Assembly (NCBI RefSeq): GCF_003952425.1
Contig: NZ_CP034449.1
Location: forward strand, 4,390,001 to 4,454,000
Source of the DNA: Mesorhizobium sp. M2A.F.Ca.ET.046.03.2.1
Lineage (GTDB): Bacteria > Pseudomonadota > Alphaproteobacteria > Rhizobiales > Rhizobiaceae
Reading direction: 5' to 3'
DNA: 64,000 bases
Shown here: piece after piece, positions 28,012 through 36,128 of the stretch
How positions within the stretch are numbered: position 1 is the first letter of the stretch
Layout of the letters: the number at the start of each line of letters is the position of its first letter
Notes under the pieces: model-generated
The model's database searches: none
What the model saw: the letters and a program-made list of their open reading frames with translations, nothing else
Told to the model about the DNA's origin: nothing
Translations under genes and position numbers: made by a program

Positions 28012-28345
28012 CGTTCAAACTCCCCTCTTCGCACCGCGGCAGGCGCGCCAATCGCGTGATTATGGGCCTTGGCAAAGGTTTCGCCAGAGACGGTTTTGGC
28101 GCATCATGGCTTGGCTTTGAAATTTCCGTCCGCTGGACCAGCCGGCCGAAAGAAGCTCTCATACTTTTATCTGGTAGGACCAGATTATAGCGAAGCGGGA
28201 TAGAGATTCGGACATAAACCGCCTTTGGCGCGAAAGTGATCAGTTCTGGCTGGACCAGAGCGGCCAAAATGATGCAGATTTGGCCGACAGCCATAAATCA
28301 TAACGTTCGGCGCTCCTGCGACCGATGAAAAACAGGGAGAGGCAG
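28012..28345. promoter_or_regulatory. Divergent control region with operator candidates
   Basis: This 334-base region separates the SBP operon from the M24-family gene. It holds ATCTGGT-AGG-ACCAGAT (28169-28185), a perfect 7-bp-arm palindrome of the TGGT-N3-ACCA type found also at 34393, 34569, 47584 and 47764. It also holds two copies of GCTGGACCAG (28132-28141 and 28249-28258), each followed by CGGCC and A-rich sequence. FCD/GntR regulators are the usual binders of TGGT-N3-ACCA sites. Confidence 0.55.
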
Positions 28346-29539
28346 ATGAACATCGCTCCGGGCAAGACCGAGGTCAGCAGTATTCCCTTCGACCAGGCGC
28401 GGGTGGACCGGCTGATGGAAGAGGCCGGCATCGACGTGCTCTTCGCCACCTCCAAGCACAACACGCAATATCTGCTCGGCGGCTACAAGTTCATCTTCTT
28501 CGCGGCGATGGATGCGATCGGCCACAGCCGTTACCTGCCGATCGTGCTTTACGAGAAGGGCGGGCCGGAACACGCAGCCTATATCGGCAACAAGATGGAA
28601 GGCGGCGAACACCAGAACCATCCGTTCTGGACGCCGACCTTGCACGCCGCCTGCTGGGGCACGCTCGATGCCGCAAATCTGGCGGTGGAGCATCTGCGCC
28701 AGATCGGGAAGTCTGCGGCGCGCATCGGCATCGAGCCCGGCTTCCTGCCGTCCGACGCCTATATGCTGATCCGCAAGGCGCTGCCGGATGCCAAGCTGAT
28801 GGACGCGACCGACATGCTGGAGCGCATGCGCGCCATCAAGACCGAGGCGGAGCTGGAGCAGCTGCGCATCGCCTCCGAACTGATCACCGATTCCATGCTG
28901 GCGACGATCGCCTTGGCGCGCGAGGGCACGACAAAGACCGATATCATCGAGCGGCTGAGGCGCGAGGAGACCAATCGCGGCGCGCATTTCGAATATTGCC
29001 TGCTGACGCTGGGCTCAAGCCATAACCGCGCGGCGTCCAGCCAGGCATGGAAGAAGGGCGAGGTGATGTCAATCGATTCCGGCGGCAACTATCACGGCTA
29101 TATCGGCGACCTTTGCCGCATGGGCGTGCTCGGCGAGCCTGATGCCGAGCTGGAGGATCTTCTGGCCGAAGTCGAAGCAGTGCAGCAGGCGGCCATTTCC
29201 AAGGTCAAGGCCGGCATCCTCGGCGGCGACATGATCGCGCATGCGGAGAGCGTGCTGAAGGCCTCGAAGGTTTCGGCCTATACGGATTTCTTCGCCCACG
29301 GCATGGGGCTGATCACGCATGAGGCGCCGTTCCTGATGACCAACCATCCGGTCGCCTATGAAGGCACCTATGCGGCCAAGCCGCTGGAGAAGAACATGGT
29401 GCTCTCGGTCGAGACGACCATGCTCCACCCGACGCGCGGCTTCATCAAGCTGGAGGACACGGTCGCGGTGACGGACGCCGGCTATGTGATGTTCGGTGAC
29501 CGCGGGCGCGGATGGAACAGGGGCGGGGTGGCAGCTTAG
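28346..29539 (+). CDS. M24-family peptidase-like protein (Xaa-Pro peptidase/creatinase fold)
   Basis: 397 residues from ATG 28346 (MNIAPGKTEVS), with GGGAGAGG upstream. The N-terminal creatinase-type domain (about 15-165) precedes a pita-bread catalytic domain. All five metal ligands of M24 peptidases can be placed: D in MSIDSGG, D in YIGDLCRMG, H in FAHGMGL, E in VLSVETTM and E in IKLEDTVAV. So metal-dependent hydrolysis is likely; dipeptide, creatine-like or other C-N substrates are possible. It is divergent from the SBP operon and shares its control region, so it may act on the imported compound. Confidence 0.88.
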   Translation: MNIAPGKTEVSSIPFDQARVDRLMEEAGIDVLFATSKHNTQYLLGGYKFIFFAAMDAIGHSRYLPIVLYEKGGPEHAAYIGNKMEGGEHQNHPFWTPTLHAACWGTLDAANLAVEHLRQIGKSAARIGIEPGFLPSDAYMLIRKALPDAKLMDATDMLERMRAIKTEAELEQLRIASELITDSMLATIALAREGTTKTDIIERLRREETNRGAHFEYCLLTLGSSHNRAASSQAWKKGEVMSIDSGGNYHGYIGDLCRMGVLGEPDAELEDLLAEVEAVQQAAISKVKAGILGGDMIAHAESVLKASKVSAYTDFFAHGMGLITHEAPFLMTNHPVAYEGTYAAKPLEKNMVLSVETTMLHPTRGFIKLEDTVAVTDAGYVMFGDRGRGWNRGGVAA

Positions 29540-29554
29540 CTTCGACGGCGCTCC

Positions 29555-29664
29555 CCCTCACCCGGATTGCCAGCCGAATTGCGAAGAGCAATTCGGGGCA
29601 ATCCGACCTCTCCCCGAGGGGAGAGGAGCCTGCCGGCGCCAGCGCCACCTCTTCTCCCCGCCGG
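29555..29664. repeat. Intergenic palindromic repeat, left half (interrupted by IS)
   Basis: CCCTCACCCGGATTGCCAG, an internal stem GAATTGC...GCAATTC and GACCTCTCCCCGAGG match the uninterrupted copy at 50285-50443 almost base for base. The IS at 29665-30961 splits the unit inside CTTCTCCCCGCCGGGGAGAAG. The last nine bases, 29656-29664, are the left target-site duplication. Confidence 0.88.
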
Positions 29665-30961
29665 CAGGGCTGTCCGGGGAAAGTTAGACATAGTCGAGGC
29701 TCATCTGATCGGGAGAGCAGCGGGGGTACCTTCGACTTGGATTGACGGGCGGCGGTTTGTCGATGGCGGCGATGTGGCGCCGCTCGAACAGGCATCGTGT
29801 CACCAGGTCGGTGAAGCGCAGGATCGGCAGTGCAACGCGATATGCGCGCGCTGCAATGCGCAACAGCGCATAGGCGATCATGGCGGCGAAGAGCTGCAGG
29901 CGGATGGCGTTGTCATTGTTGCCGAGGAACTTACGGATCTTGAGGTGCTGCTTGATCCAGCGGAACAGGAGCTCAATCTGCCAGCGCCCCTTGTAGAGGG
30001 CTGCTATGTCGGCGGCCGAGCGCTCGAGATCGTTGGTCAGCAGCGTGATGGTGTCGCCTTCGTCTCGCTTCACGATGATGCGACGCAAGCGGATCGGCAG
30101 TTTGGAATCGCCTTTGCTGGCAAAGCTCACCTCGGCATCCTCAAGCACGGTGAAGCCATCGCCGTGCATGGCTGCGAGGGGACGATCGCACACCAGCTTG
30201 AGCCCCATGTTGGTTTTGGGCCGGGTGACGAAGAAGGCTTGCGCCGCCGCGATCGCCGTCCACCAGCCGTAGTGGCAGTAACCCTTGTCGAACACGTAGG
30301 TCGCACCGTCTTCGATAGAGATGGTGCGGCCGATCTGGGCGTCGTTGACGTTGGCATCGGTGATGTCGAGGACGCGCGGACAGTCGCTGTCTGGATCATA
30401 GACGATATGCAGCTTCATGCCGCGGATGCGGCCGTTCGACTTGGCCCAGTCGCAAAGCTTGCCGAGCGGGATGGGCGTGGAATCGATCAGCCGCAGCATG
30501 GCACTGCCTTCGCGACGCATCTGCCGGTCGAGTTGGCCTGCAAGCAGGGCGAACGTCTCGGCGAAGACGGCTACAGGGCGGCGCCGGTTGGCGTCCGACA
30601 AGGTCGAGCGCCGCAACAGGTCGCTGCCGAGGTGGTAATGGTGCTGGCAGTTGGCGTTCCAGCCGGCTTGCAGGCTGCGAAGGCTCGTCGCGCCGCTGAG
30701 CTGAGCATAGATCAACACCACGAGATGGTCCCAGCTCTTGAACGACTTGTCATACGCATCCCCGTCATGGCTATCCACAATCGTCTGGAAGCGGCGACGA
30801 TTGATCGGTTCAACCAGCTTGCCAAGAATGCTAGGCGTAAAGCGCATGCCCCGTTCCCTTTCTGAGTCTCGACAACCAGAAGGTAGACGGAAAATCCCCG
30901 TCTTACGGGGCATGCACATGCGGCATTTCGATTCACCCGAACCTTTCCCCGGACAGCCCTG
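29665..30961 (-). mobile_element. IS4-family insertion sequence, complete
   Basis: A 1297-bp element with near-identical terminal inverted repeats: 5' CAGGGCTGTCCGGGGAAAG at the left end and its complement CTTTCCCCGGACAGCCCTG at the right end. It is flanked by the 9-bp direct repeat CCCCGCCGG at 29656-29664 and 30962-30970. One transposase gene fills it. Clean ends, an intact gene and an unmutated duplication point to recent insertion. The family is assigned from the transposase motif; the exact IS name was not determined. Confidence 0.92.
29684..30847 (-). CDS. IS4-family transposase
   Basis: 387 residues from ATG 30847 (MRFTPSILGKL). The DDE catalytic acids can be placed at D in LIDSTPIPLG, D in VFDKGYCHYG and E in the C-terminal block YKGRWQIELLFRWIK, which fits the IS4 signature Y-x2-R-x3-E-x6-K exactly. 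The N-terminal domain is helical and probably binds the ends. No frameshift or stop is seen, so the enzyme should be functional. Upstream in-frame codons to 30919 lie within the element but precede a typical start poorly. Confidence 0.93.
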   Translation of the reverse strand: MRFTPSILGKLVEPINRRRFQTIVDSHDGDAYDKSFKSWDHLVVLIYAQLSGATSLRSLQAGWNANCQHHYHLGSDLLRRSTLSDANRRRPVAVFAETFALLAGQLDRQMRREGSAMLRLIDSTPIPLGKLCDWAKSNGRIRGMKLHIVYDPDSDCPRVLDITDANVNDAQIGRTISIEDGATYVFDKGYCHYGWWTAIAAAQAFFVTRPKTNMGLKLVCDRPLAAMHGDGFTVLEDAEVSFASKGDSKLPIRLRRIIVKRDEGDTITLLTNDLERSAADIAALYKGRWQIELLFRWIKQHLKIRKFLGNNDNAIRLQLFAAMIAYALLRIAARAYRVALPILRFTDLVTRCLFERRHIAAIDKPPPVNPSRRYPRCSPDQMSLDYV

Positions 30962-31008
30962 CCCCGCCGGGGAGAAGGTGGCCGCGCAGCGGCCGGATGA
31001 GGGGGCTG
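30962..31008. repeat. Intergenic palindromic repeat, right half
   Basis: CCCCGCCGGGGAGAAGGTGG followed by CCGCGCAGCGGCCGGATGAGGGGG continues the unit interrupted at 29664. The first nine bases are the right target-site duplication. Joined without the IS, the sequence equals the arrangement of the intact copy at 50285-50443. Confidence 0.88.
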
Positions 31009-31020
31009 CGACGCTGAAGA

Positions 31021-31437
31021 TTATGTGCCCGCCGGCAGCAGCTTGAAATCCGGCAGCTCCCGCAACACCAGCTCAGGCCCAGTTGGCGAATAGACAACAA
31101 ACAGCTGCATCGGCTGGTCGCCGGTGTTGAGCGTCGAGTGGAAGCGGCTCTCCGGCACGTAGATGGTGCAGCCTGGACCGACCTTCGCCACCACCGGATT
31201 GCCCTTCTCGTCCTCCACCATCTGCTCGCCATGGCCGGAGATGACGAAGATGATCTCCTCGGCGCCGGGATGATTGTGGCGGGTGTGGCCCCGGCCGGGC
31301 GGCAAGTCGACGACGCCGCCGGAAAAGCGCTCAGCGCCATTCACTTCCGGCGCGACGGTCAGCGAGAGTCTGCCCCAGTCGAAACCGAAGGCGCTGACAT
31401 CCTTCGGGTAGACGAACACTTTGCTTTTGTCGGCCAT
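31021..31437 (-). CDS. Cupin-domain protein
   Basis: 138 residues from ATG 31437 (MADKSKVFVYP). A single cupin: motif 1 GHTRHNHPGAEEIIFVISG with His-x-His and Glu, and motif 2 PESRFHSTLNTG with the fourth ligand. The in-frame extension upstream belongs to the next gene's region. It is four bases after the PEP-hydrolase-like gene and so is probably co-transcribed with it and the Tm-1-like gene. The substrate is unknown. Confidence 0.87.
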   Translation of the reverse strand: MADKSKVFVYPKDVSAFGFDWGRLSLTVAPEVNGAERFSGGVVDLPPGRGHTRHNHPGAEEIIFVISGHGEQMVEDEKGNPVVAKVGPGCTIYVPESRFHSTLNTGDQPMQLFVVYSPTGPELVLRELPDFKLLPAGT

Positions 31438-31441
31438 TGCC

Positions 31442-32281
31442 TCATCCCTTCGTTTTTGTGATCGCCTTGAAATCCGCCGCCTGCCTGGCGATTGCCGCTT
31501 CGGCCGGCAGCCGCTCCATCGAGCTTGCGCCATAGAAGCCGTGCAGCCCCTCGCACCGCTCGAGGATGTAGCGGGCGTCGTCGGGCATCGAGATCGGCCC
31601 GCCATGGCACAGCAGGATGACATCCTTGCGCACCGAGCGCGCGGCATCGGCGATGTCGTCGATTTCTTTCACGCAGGCGTCGAGCGTTTTCGCCGAGGTG
31701 GCGCCGATCGAGCCGCCGGTCGTCACACCCATATGGGCGACGACGATGTCGGCGCCGGCATTGGTCATGGCGCGCGCCTCATCGGGATTGAAGACGTAGG
31801 GCGTGGTGAGCAGATCGAGCTGATGCGCCTCGGCGATCATGTCGACCTCGAGACCAAAACCCATGCCGGTCTCCTCGAAGCTCTGGCGCATGGTGCCGTC
31901 GAACAGGCCGACGGTCGGAAAGTTCTGCACGCCGGAAAAGCCCATCGTCTTCAGCTCGGAAAGCAGCAGCGGCATGATGACGAAGGGATCGGTGCCGTTG
32001 ACGCCGGCCAGCACCGGCGTCTTCTTCACCACCGGCAGCACCTCATAGGCCATCTCCTTGACGATCTCGTTGGCGTTGCCATAGGCGAGCAGGCCGGCGG
32101 CCGAGCCGCGCCCGGCCATGCGATAGCGGCCAGAATTGTAGATGATGATCAGGTCGATGCCGCCGGCTTCCTCGGCCTTGGCCGACAGGCCGGTGCCGGC
32201 GCCACCGCCCACGATCGGCACGCCGTCGGCGATCATCCTGCGGAATTTCTCCAGGATTGTTTTGCGCGGGATGGCGGGCAT
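31442..32281 (-). CDS. Phosphoenolpyruvate hydrolase-family TIM-barrel protein
   Basis: 279 residues from ATG 32281 ([14 protein letters not shown]). It matches the PEP-hydrolase-like/TIM-barrel family by [17 protein letters not shown] (25-41), [25 protein letters not shown] and [12 protein letters not shown]. It commonly travels with a Tm-1-like gene, which is encoded immediately before it here. The reaction of this pair is poorly known; the name is a family label and hydrolysis of PEP is not shown by the sequence. Confidence 0.87.
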   Translation of the reverse strand: MPAIPRKTILEKFRRMIADGVPIVGGGAGTGLSAKAEEAGGIDLIIIYNSGRYRMAGRGSAAGLLAYGNANEIVKEMAYEVLPVVKKTPVLAGVNGTDPFVIMPLLLSELKTMGFSGVQNFPTVGLFDGTMRQSFEETGMGFGLEVDMIAEAHQLDLLTTPYVFNPDEARAMTNAGADIVVAHMGVTTGGSIGATSAKTLDACVKEIDDIADAARSVRKDVILLCHGGPISMPDDARYILERCEGLHGFYGASSMERLPAEAAIARQAADFKAITKTKG

Positions 32282-32292
32282 GCTTGTCTGTC

Positions 32293-33489
32293 TCACTTGT
32301 TGGCGATGTCGAGGAACGCCTCGGCCGCGGCCTTGGCGAAGGCGGAGTCGTTGATGTGCAGCGGCAGGCGCGTGACGGTGCGGTCCTTCGTCGGCTCGAT
32401 CGTGCGCTCGATCGCGTCGAACAGCGCCGCGTCGGCCTCTGCGTCGAAGAAGGCGCCGCCTTCTATATCGAGCGCCGAGACGCCCTTTTCCGGGATCAGG
32501 AAGCGGACCGGGCCTTCGCAGCGGGCGAGGCGGCCGCCGATCCATTCACCGATCCGGCGGCATTCGTCGGCCGTGGTGCGCATCAGCGTGACATTGGGAT
32601 TGTGTTCGTAGAACAGTCGCCCACGATATTTTTCCGGAATTGTCGGTGGCGCCCAGAAGTTCACGATGTCGAGCGCGCCGACCGAGCCGATATAGGGCAA
32701 TTTCGTGCGGGCGATGGCGCGGAAGCGATCCTCCGTTGCCGGCAGCACGCCGCCGAACAGCAAATCGCAGACCTCGGTCGTGGTGATGTCGAGGACGCCG
32801 GCCAGCAGGCCGCTGTCGGCGAGCTTCTCCATCGAGCGGCCGCCGGTGCCGGTGGCGTGGAAGACCATGCAGTCATAGTCGTCGCGCAGGCGCTCGACGA
32901 TCGCCGTCACGCAAGGCGTGGTGACGCCGAACATGGTGAGCCCGAGCGCCGGCTTGCCGGCGGCGGCCGGGGCCGGCTTCGCGGCCATGCCGGCGATCGC
33001 CTGGGCGGCATTGTGCAACACGACGCGGGAGAGCCTGTTCAGTCCCGCCATGTCGGTGACCGACGGCATCATGATGATGTCGGACACGTCGACATAAGGC
33101 GCGGTGTCGCCGGATGCCAGCGTCGAGATCATGAGCTTGGGCAGGCCGAGCGGCAGCGCGCGCATGCCGGCGGTGACGATCGAGGTGCCGCCGCCGCCGC
33201 CGATGCCGATCACACCGGCGATGTCGTCGCGCGAGCGGATGAAACTGGCGAAAGCGGCCCCCATGCCGGCAACGGCGGCGCCGCGGTCATCGAGGCCGAG
33301 AACCGCGTGGGCTCCCTTGGGATGATGCGCGGCGACCTCGCTGGCCGGGATATCGACCGGGACGGTCGCACCCCGCGTGCCGATATCGACACGCACGACC
33401 GCGCCGCCCGCAGTAGCGACGGCATCGGCCAGGAAGGCAAGCTCCTCGCCTTTGGTGTCGGCGGTGCCGACCACATAGATGCGCTTCAT
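32293..33489 (-). CDS. Tm-1-like ATP-binding domain protein (UPF0261)
   Basis: 398 residues from ATG 33489 ([17 protein letters not shown]). The N-terminal domain has the glycine-rich loop [14 protein letters not shown] near residue 92 that forms the nucleotide site in Tm-1-type proteins. The C-terminal part shows [14 protein letters not shown] and LDITTTEV. Plant relatives fused to a PEP-hydrolase-like domain give resistance to tobamoviruses, but bacterial function is unknown. It is the first gene of a three-gene operon (this, TIM barrel, cupin), divergent from a TetR gene. Confidence 0.88.
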   Translation of the reverse strand: MKRIYVVGTADTKGEELAFLADAVATAGGAVVRVDIGTRGATVPVDIPASEVAAHHPKGAHAVLGLDDRGAAVAGMGAAFASFIRSRDDIAGVIGIGGGGGTSIVTAGMRALPLGLPKLMISTLASGDTAPYVDVSDIIMMPSVTDMAGLNRLSRVVLHNAAQAIAGMAAKPAPAAAGKPALGLTMFGVTTPCVTAIVERLRDDYDCMVFHATGTGGRSMEKLADSGLLAGVLDITTTEVCDLLFGGVLPATEDRFRAIARTKLPYIGSVGALDIVNFWAPPTIPEKYRGRLFYEHNPNVTLMRTTADECRRIGEWIGGRLARCEGPVRFLIPEKGVSALDIEGGAFFDAEADAALFDAIERTIEPTKDRTVTRLPLHINDSAFAKAAAEAFLDIANK

Positions 33490-33538
33490 GCGCGTTTCCC
33501 CGTCGTCCGGCATGTTCGGCTTTGCCGCCCGCCTTCTT

Positions 33539-33645
33539 GCCCCACCCTTAAGCTCCTCGGCAAAGGCCTCGTCGCTGGTGGGACCTATTTTTGCCCCACC
33601 CGTAAGCTCCTCGGCAAAGCCTCGTCGCTGGTGGGGCCCCGTCAT
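33539..33645. repeat. Tandem direct repeat with 54-bp period
   Basis: GCCCCACCC(T/G)TAAGCTCCTCGG continuing to CGTCGCTGGTGGG occurs twice, starting at 33539 and 33593. Each unit is bounded by inverted GCCCCACC and GGTGGG(G)C, so each can fold. It lies between the divergent Tm-1-like and TetR genes, upstream of the TetR operator. Confidence 0.8.
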
Positions 33646-33675
33646 TTGCCTGGCGTTGCGCCATTGCAAATTTTT

Positions 33676-33708
33676 GAGACGCGCGTATCATATTGATATG
33701 GATGTCTC
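33676..33708. promoter_or_regulatory. Candidate TetR operator covering the tetR-type start codon
   Basis: Two nested inverted repeats share the same centre at 33692: outer GAGAC (33676-33680) with GTCTC (33704-33708) and inner TATCA (33686-33690) with TGATA (33694-33698). The ATG of the TetR gene is at 33698-33700, so a bound repressor would cover its own start. The divergent Tm-1-like promoter lies within reach. Confidence 0.6.
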
Positions 33709-34354
33709 ACGTCAACAAGCCGTCGCCAAGGATGAGGTCGCCCCGACGCCGGTGATCGAGAAGGGGGCGCGTGCCCGCACCAAGCGGCTGATGCTGGAGA
33801 CGGCGACGCGGCTGATGCAGTCCGGCATGACACCCTCGGTCAGCGAGGTCGCGGAGGCGGCGGAGGTGTCGCGCGCAACCGCCTACCGGTATTTCCCGAG
33901 CCAGGCGGCGCTGGTGCAGGCCGTGGTCGATGAAGGGCTCGGCCCGATCCTCACCTGGAAGTCGGCCTCCGATGATGCCGAACGGCGCGTGGCGGATCTG
34001 TTTGCCACCGCGATGCCGCGCATCGAAGCCTTCGAGGCGACGTTCAAGGCGGCTCTGAAGCTGTCCCTCGACCAATGGGCGCGGCGCCAGGCCGGCACGC
34101 TCGGATCCGAGCCCGCCTTCACGCGCGGCCATCGCGTTGACCTGCTGAAGGATGCGATCGCGCCGCTCAAGGGCCGCTTGAGGCCGCGTCAGTTCAGTCG
34201 CCTGGCGCAGGCGCTGTCGCTGGTGTTCGGCGTCGAGGTGGTCACGGTGCTGAAGGACATCTGGGGGCTGGACAGCGCCGAAATGATGTCGGTGGCGCAA
34301 TGGGCGGCGGGCGCGCTGGTGCGGACGGCGATGGCGGAATCAGGGCCGAAATGA
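33698..34354 (+). CDS. TetR-family transcriptional regulator
   Basis: 218 residues from ATG 33698 (MDVSRQQAVAK). The N-terminal DNA-binding domain spans about residues 25-75, with SVSEVAEAAEVSRATAYRYF as the helix-turn-helix. The C-terminal ligand domain is alpha-helical. The open frame reaches upstream to 33479, but this start follows an A+T-rich promoter-like stretch. It is divergent from the Tm-1-like/TIM-barrel/cupin operon and is its likely repressor. Confidence 0.88.
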   Translation: MDVSRQQAVAKDEVAPTPVIEKGARARTKRLMLETATRLMQSGMTPSVSEVAEAAEVSRATAYRYFPSQAALVQAVVDEGLGPILTWKSASDDAERRVADLFATAMPRIEAFEATFKAALKLSLDQWARRQAGTLGSEPAFTRGHRVDLLKDAIAPLKGRLRPRQFSRLAQALSLVFGVEVVTVLKDIWGLDSAEMMSVAQWAAGALVRTAMAESGPK

Positions 34355-34746
34355 GCAGTGATGTCGGCGCCGCCGAAAGCACCAGCCCTCTAAATCTGGT
34401 TCGACCAGATTGCAGGATCAGGTGTGGATGTTAATTGTCGGAGGCGGCTCGTGACAAGGGTCTTGCATATCAAGGAGTAGGAATAACGAGGGAAAACAGC
34501 CAGATATCGTAAGGATCGGTTCATTCGGCTGCTTTCCGTCGCTCAAGAAAGCGCTTGACGCCAAGCTGAAATTGGTAATACCAGATTATAGTCAAATAAA
34601 GCGGATCAAAAGTGACGGCCGCGTTCCATTCCGGCAGGGTGAGGAGGCCCGGAACCGGCAAGGGTGCCCTCACAGGAGGAACTACCGCGGCCGGCTTCGC
34701 TGCCGGTTCGCATGACACGGTAGAATGCGCACAAGGGAGGAAAACT
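34355..34746 (+). promoter_or_regulatory. Control region of the CUT1 sugar transporter with two operators
   Basis: This gap of about 390 bases holds two TGGT-N3-ACCA palindromes: AATCTGGT-TCG-ACCAGATT (34393-34411, perfect 8-bp arms) and AAATTGGT-AAT-ACCAGATT (34569-34587, near-perfect). Their centres are 176 bp apart. The same pair of cores (TCG and AAT) occurs at 47584 and 47764. The final 60 bases carry the ribosome-binding site AAGGGAGG (34732-34739) of the binding-protein gene. No coding sequence is seen. Confidence 0.65.
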
Positions 34747-36063
34747 ATGCGCAAGATAGTGACCAGCGTGATCGCTGGTATCGGGCTGGCACTTGCCTGC
34801 GGGACATCCGTCCGCGCGCAGGACAAGGAACTCACCATCTTCTGGGCGGAATGGGATCCGGCGAACTACCTGCAGGAGCTTGTCAACGACTACACAGCCG
34901 AGACCGGTGTGAAGGTCACGGTTCAGACCACGCCGTGGCCCGACTTCCAGACCAAGGCCTTCACCGAATTCAACGCGCATGGGGACGCCTACGATATGGT
35001 CGTCGGCGACTCGCAATGGCTCGGCGCCGGTTCGACGCAAGGCCACTATGTCGACCTCACCGACTTCTTCAACCAGCACAAGCTCAATGACGTAATGGCG
35101 CCGGCGACCATCAAATACTATGCCGAATACCCCGGCGGCTCGGGCAAGTATTGGGCGATCCCGCTGGAAGGCGACGCGATCGGCTGGTCCTATCGCAAGG
35201 ACTGGTTCGAGGACCCGAAGGAGAAAGAGGCCTTCAAGGCGAAGTACGGCTACGACCTCGCCGTGCCGACGACCTATGCGCAGCTGCGCGACATCGCCGA
35301 GTTCTTCCACCGTCCGGACCAGAAGCGCTACGGCGTCGCCATCTACACCGACAATTCCTATGACGCGATGGCGATGGGCGTCGAAAGCGCCATCTTCAGC
35401 TATGGCGGCGATCTCGGCGACTACGCAACCTACAAGGTCGACGGCATCACCAACTCCAAGGAGGCCGCCGCCGGCCTCGACATGTACAAGCAGCTCTACA
35501 AGTTCACGCCTCCCGGCTGGGGCAAGACCTTCTTCGTGGAAGACAATCAGGCGATCACCGGCGGTCTCGCTGCGATGAGCATGAACTTCTTCGCCTTCTT
35601 CCCGCCGCTGGTGAACAAGGCCACCAATCCCTATGCCGACGTCACCGGCTTCTTTGCAAATCCGGCCGGCCCGGACGGCAAGCGCTTCGCCGCTCTCGGC
35701 GGCCAGGGCATCTCCGTCGTCTCGTATTCGAAGAGCAAGGACGAGGCGATGAAGTTCCTCGAATGGTTCATCAAGGACGAGACCCAGAAGAAGTGGGCCG
35801 AACTCGGCGGCTACACCTGCAGCCAGGCCGTGCTGAAGTCGGACGCCTTCCAGAACGCGACGCCTTACAACAAGGCGTTCTACGACACGATGTTCATGGT
35901 CAAGGACTTCTGGGCAACGCCTGAATATGCCGAAGTGCTCGATCAGCTGAACCAGAACATCTATCCGTTCGTGGTCGGCGGCAAGGGCACCGCCCAGGAG
36001 GCGCTGGACAAGACCGCCGCCGACTGGAAGGCGACCTTCACCAAGTACAACCGCTACAAGTAA
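34747..36063 (+). CDS. Carbohydrate ABC transporter substrate-binding protein (CUT1, SBP family 1)
   Basis: 438 residues from ATG 34747, seven bases after AAGGGAGG. A Sec signal peptide of about 24 residues (MRKIVTSVIAGIGLALACG...VRA) is followed by QDKELTIFWAEWDPANYLQ, the typical MalE/UgpB-like start. YDMVVGDSQWLG near 90 and DGITNSKEAAAGLDMYK near 250 are family segments. It is first in a six-gene transporter operon. Polyols or small sugars are likely ligands, but the sequence does not say which. Confidence 0.93.
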   Translation: MRKIVTSVIAGIGLALACGTSVRAQDKELTIFWAEWDPANYLQELVNDYTAETGVKVTVQTTPWPDFQTKAFTEFNAHGDAYDMVVGDSQWLGAGSTQGHYVDLTDFFNQHKLNDVMAPATIKYYAEYPGGSGKYWAIPLEGDAIGWSYRKDWFEDPKEKEAFKAKYGYDLAVPTTYAQLRDIAEFFHRPDQKRYGVAIYTDNSYDAMAMGVESAIFSYGGDLGDYATYKVDGITNSKEAAAGLDMYKQLYKFTPPGWGKTFFVEDNQAITGGLAAMSMNFFAFFPPLVNKATNPYADVTGFFANPAGPDGKRFAALGGQGISVVSYSKSKDEAMKFLEWFIKDETQKKWAELGGYTCSQAVLKSDAFQNATPYNKAFYDTMFMVKDFWATPEYAEVLDQLNQNIYPFVVGGKGTAQEALDKTAADWKATFTKYNRYK

Positions 36064-36076
36064 AGCATCGCAGTCA

Positions 36077-36109
36077 GAATGCCGGAGGAGGGTTTCCCCT
36101 CCGGCATTC
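36077..36109 (+). terminator. Hairpin between binding-protein and permease genes
   Basis: GAATGCCGGAGG (36077-36088) pairs perfectly with CCTCCGGCATTC (36098-36109), a 12-bp stem, followed by CTGTTTTC. It lies 14 bases after the binding-protein stop and just before the permease, which begins at a TTG codon. It probably acts as an attenuator or 3' protection so that the binding protein is made in excess. Confidence 0.7.
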
Positions 36110-36128
36110 CTGTTTTCAGGAGACAAAG

